Shown piece by piece: positions 6,865 to 9,048 of a stretch of 9,048 nt of DNA. The notes beneath the pieces are model-generated. The model did no database searches. It saw only the letters and a list, made by a program, of their open reading frames with translations, and was not told the DNA's origin. Where the stretch lies: positions 1-9,048 of the forward strand of contig JAEZAW010000130.1 in assembly GCA_023430315.1 (NCBI GenBank). The letters run 5' to 3'. The translations under genes and the position numbers were made by a program. The stretch's first letter is position 1, and every line of letters starts with the position of its first letter. The DNA is from Pseudomonadota bacterium. GTDB taxonomy: Bacteria; Pseudomonadota; Alphaproteobacteria; Rhizobiales; Hyphomicrobiaceae.

Positions 6865-6891
6865 TGCCGAAGCAGTCATGCTGCCGAAGCA
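6865..6891. repeat. 10-bp direct repeat upstream of the L,D-transpeptidase
   Basis: TGCCGAAGCA occurs at 6865-6874 and 6882-6891, a 17-nt period, about 80-105 nt before ATG 6971. The spacing could suit tandem binding of a transcription factor at the ldt promoter. I do not recognise the motif. Confidence 0.4.
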
Positions 6892-6955
6892 TTATGGTGT
6901 GGACTGATGGGCGTTGTTCCGTCGACCGTGCCGGCCCGAAATCCCCGAACCTCTT

Positions 6956-6961
6956 GAGAGG
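6956..6961 (+). promoter_or_regulatory. Ribosome-binding site of the L,D-transpeptidase, inside a small palindrome
   Basis: GAGAGG lies 9 nt before ATG 6971. It forms the right arm of CCTCTTGAGAGG (6950-6961), so its purines could pair with the CCTC on its left. This site supports ATG 6971, which is directly followed by a typical signal peptide. Confidence 0.6.
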
Positions 6962-6970
6962 CTTTCTGCC

Positions 6971-9048
6971 ATGCGGCGCGCCGCCCTATGCCTGCTCTCC
7001 ACCATCGCACTTGCCGCCGCGTCGCCGGTATTTGCACAAGATACACCCCGAGCAGGGGAGCGCGCCGCGGAGCAGCCGGCTGAGCGAACGCCGCCGGTAG
7101 TCGATCCCGCAGCCTTGACGCCCAAGACGCGGACCGAAGGCGACGCGAATGTCGCGCCGGCCGCGCCGCCTGCTGCTACGGCGAGCACGCCCGCAACCGA
7201 GACACCGGCACCTGCGAGCAACCCGATCACGACTTCGTCGATCCCGGGCGAGAAGCCCTCGAGCGACACGCCTGCAGCCGCGAGCGAGGCACCCGCTGCG
7301 CCCGCTTCTCAAGAGACAACGAGCACGACTCCGGCCGCGCCTGCTGCACCCCAGGCACCTGCAACCGCGACGCCGACGCCTGCGCCTCAGGCTCCGCCGG
7401 CTGTTGCCGCACCGGCCGAGCCGCCGCTCCCGCCACTCAATGCCGCCCTGATTGCCGCCATCGAGAGCAGCAAGCCGAATGGGCGACAGGCTCAGGAGCG
7501 CGAGTGGCATGATGCGATCCGTGCCTTCTATGCTGCCCGCAAGGGCCAGCCCATGTGGACCACGCCGAGTGGCATCGGCACGAACGCCGAGGCACTCGCT
7601 GCCGAGATGGGTCGCGCCGATGACTGGGGCCTCGATCCCAGGGCTTTCGACGTCAGGGGTCTGCCGACGGGCAGTGCTACGCCCGAAGCGCTCGCTGCTG
7701 CCGAGCTGAAGCTCACCAACGCTCTCGTCACGTACGCGTGGCATGCGCGCGGCGGACGTGTCGATCCGGCGCAGCTCAGCAAGTGGCTCGACCAGTCGCC
7801 GCGGCCGCTCGACGTGAAGGCGCTCCTCGAGAAATTCGCGACTGCAAGCGATCCGTCGGTCGCGCTGCAGAAGCTCCACCCGCAGCACCGCCAGTTCGAG
7901 CTTCTCAGGCAGGCATATCTCAAGGCGCGTGGAGATAAGGCGCCGACGCCGCAGGTCCAGGAGGATCCGCGCGAGGTGACCATCCCCAACGGGCCGGTGA
8001 TCCGGGTTGGCGATCGCCATGAGCACGTCGAACTCGTGCGTCGCCGTATCGATCTACCGGCGCGCGTCGCCGATGACGCCGATCTCTATGACGAGGAACT
8101 CGCGGCTGCCGTGCGCGAGTTCATCGGTGCGACCTATCGCGACCGTCAGTCCGGCCGCATAGTGCAGCGTCCCTCGCATCCCGCGCTCACGAATGCCGTG
8201 CGCGCGAGCCTCCGTCCCAAAGCGGCGGTGCCGCAGGAGCAGGCGCAGGGCCGGCAGCCCACACTCAAGCAGTATCTCGTCAATCTCGAGCGCTGGCGCT
8301 GGATGCCGGAGCAGCTCGGCAGCACGTACGTCTGGAACAATCTTCCCGAGTACGTGACGCGCGTGACCCGCAACGGCACTGTCATCCACCAGGAGCGCAT
8401 CATCATCGGCAAGCCGACGAACCAGACGCCGGTCTTCTCCGAGGAGATGCAGTTCGTCGTGTTCCATCCGGATTGGGGCGTGCCGGGCACGATCAAGGTT
8501 CAGGATCTGCTGCCGTCGCTGCAGACGGGGGACGACTCGATCCTCGATCGCCGGAACATGCGCATCGTCAACGGCAACCGCACCGTGCGCGCTTACGAGA
8601 TCGATTGGGAGCGGACCGATATCCGCAAGTTGTCGATCGTCCAGGATCCTGGTCCGAGCAATCCACTCGGACAGCTCAAGTTCATGTTCCCGAACAAGCA
8701 CGACGTCTACATGCACGATACGCCGACGAAGCACCTCTTCGAGACGCCCGTGCGTAGCTATAGCTTCGGCTGCATCCGCGTGCGCAACCCGACGCGCCTT
8801 GCCGAGCTCGTGTTCGGCATGGACCGCAATTGGACGATGACCGACATCTCGGAGCTGCTGAAGCCGCGCGCTGCTCAGAACAATCGCGTCGATCTCAATC
8901 GGCGCATTCCCGTGCACAACACCTACTTTACGCTTCTCGCGGACGAGCACGGGAAGGTGACGAGCTTCGCCGATGTCTATGGTCATGACCGGCGCATCCA
9001 GGCCGTGCTTCTCGACGGCCAGAGCGTAGCCTCAGTCGCGAGCACGGA
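6971..9048 (+). CDS. YcbB-type L,D-transpeptidase with signal peptide and long Ala/Pro/Thr linker (3' end outside window)
   Basis: The frame is open from ATG 6971 to the last base, 692 codons with no stop. A signal peptide ends at VFA-Q (cleavage after A22). Residues 23-156 are a low-complexity Ala/Pro/Thr/Glu linker. Residues about 157-325 match the helical scaffold of YcbB-like enzymes. Residues 345-395 resemble a peptidoglycan-binding domain (RVGDRHEHVELVRRRI, then LYDEELAAAVREF). The catalytic domain begins near 431 (LKQYLVNLERWRWMP). It contains FHPDWGVPGTI, NPLGQLKFMFPN, H582 in YMHDTP and nucleophile C601 in SFGCIRVRNP, then the RIPVHNTYFTL tail typical of YcbB. Such periplasmic enzymes make 3-3 meso-diaminopimelate crosslinks in peptidoglycan and resist most penicillins. 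The residue before Gly-Cys is F599 instead of the textbook His. At 692 or more residues it is longer than E. coli YcbB (about 615), mainly because of the linker. It is divergent to the acyl-CoA synthetase. Confidence 0.93.
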   Translation, partial: MRRAALCLLSTIALAAASPVFAQDTPRAGERAAEQPAERTPPVVDPAALTPKTRTEGDANVAPAAPPAATASTPATETPAPASNPITTSSIPGEKPSSDTPAAASEAPAAPASQETTSTTPAAPAAPQAPATATPTPAPQAPPAVAAPAEPPLPPLNAALIAAIESSKPNGRQAQEREWHDAIRAFYAARKGQPMWTTPSGIGTNAEALAAEMGRADDWGLDPRAFDVRGLPTGSATPEALAAAELKLTNALVTYAWHARGGRVDPAQLSKWLDQSPRPLDVKALLEKFATASDPSVALQKLHPQHRQFELLRQAYLKARGDKAPTPQVQEDPREVTIPNGPVIRVGDRHEHVELVRRRIDLPARVADDADLYDEELAAAVREFIGATYRDRQSGRIVQRPSHPALTNAVRASLRPKAAVPQEQAQGRQPTLKQYLVNLERWRWMPEQLGSTYVWNNLPEYVTRVTRNGTVIHQERIIIGKPTNQTPVFSEEMQFVVFHPDWGVPGTIKVQDLLPSLQTGDDSILDRRNMRIVNGNRTVRAYEIDWERTDIRKLSIVQDPGPSNPLGQLKFMFPNKHDVYMHDTPTKHLFETPVRSYSFGCIRVRNPTRLAELVFGMDRNWTMTDISELLKPRAAQNNRVDLNRRIPVHNTYFTLLADEHGKVTSFADVYGHDRRIQAVLLDGQSVASVAST

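Larger units (their letters stand above)
6596..6970. other. Divergent intergenic control region, 375 nt, no supported gene
   Basis: The region separates the synthetase start (minus) from the L,D-transpeptidase start (plus), so it must hold promoters for both. Short frames here (for example 6721-6957) show no family features and poor codon use, and I reject them. It is visibly richer in A and T than its flanks, especially 6680-6860. It contains GC-rich hairpins close to the synthetase, a spaced inverted repeat and a 10-bp direct repeat, listed separately. I could not place a convincing -35/-10 pair on either strand. TTGACG on the minus strand at 6742-6737 is only a candidate -35. Confidence 0.6.

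Noticed and set aside
6721..6957. 78-codon plus-strand frame in the divergent intergenic region
   Set aside because: It starts at a GTG with no good ribosome-binding site, has mixed codon use and no family features, and overlaps candidate control elements.
8054..8986. 310-codon minus-strand open frame opposite the L,D-transpeptidase catalytic domain
   Set aside because: The plus strand encodes the conserved catalytic motifs continuously through this stretch; the antisense frame is compositional.

Overview
The window looks like a GC-rich alphaproteobacterial chromosome segment. Hyphomicrobiales (Rhizobiales) is my best guess, from codon use and the protein families present; this is inference, because no rRNA or other taxonomic marker is here. 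All recognisable genes are housekeeping or metabolic. I see no tRNA, rRNA, CRISPR array, insertion sequence, integrase, phage gene or toxin-antitoxin pair.

Layout. (1) Positions 3-395 (+) are the probable 3' end of a proline-rich protein that starts outside the window. (2) Positions 520-1956 (+) encode a predicted exported protein: signal peptide, Pro/Ala spacer, about 250 residues of Ala/Glu/Arg-rich coiled coil (TolA-like in composition) and a basic Cys/His-bearing tail. (3) Positions 2088-4061 (+) encode an Atm1/ABCB7-type half-transporter. (4) On the minus strand, convergent to it, lie an AMP-forming acyl-CoA synthetase (4967-6595) and, 86 nt downstream, an HSD10-like short-chain dehydrogenase (4095-4880), probably one transcription unit. 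(5) A 375-nt divergent intergenic region (6596-6970) holds several small inverted and direct repeats. (6) Positions 6971-9048 (+) encode a YcbB-type L,D-transpeptidase that runs off the right edge. Its frame is open from ATG 6971 to the last base.

How the genes fit together. The synthetase and dehydrogenase make a plausible pair: a carboxylic acid is activated to its CoA thioester, and the 3-hydroxyacyl-CoA formed during its breakdown is oxidised. Atm1 would export glutathione-linked species from the cytoplasm, serving Fe-S or metal/thiol homeostasis. The L,D-transpeptidase and the coiled-coil protein are both predicted to act in the cell envelope. There is no sign that the three groups form a single system.

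I did not find a convincing new biological system. The observations most worth checking are the S-F-G-C active-site variant and long linker of the L,D-transpeptidase, the G8 tract beside the candidate start of the coiled-coil gene, the paired CPPx(R/K)H motifs in that protein's tail, and the repeats in the 6596-6970 control region.
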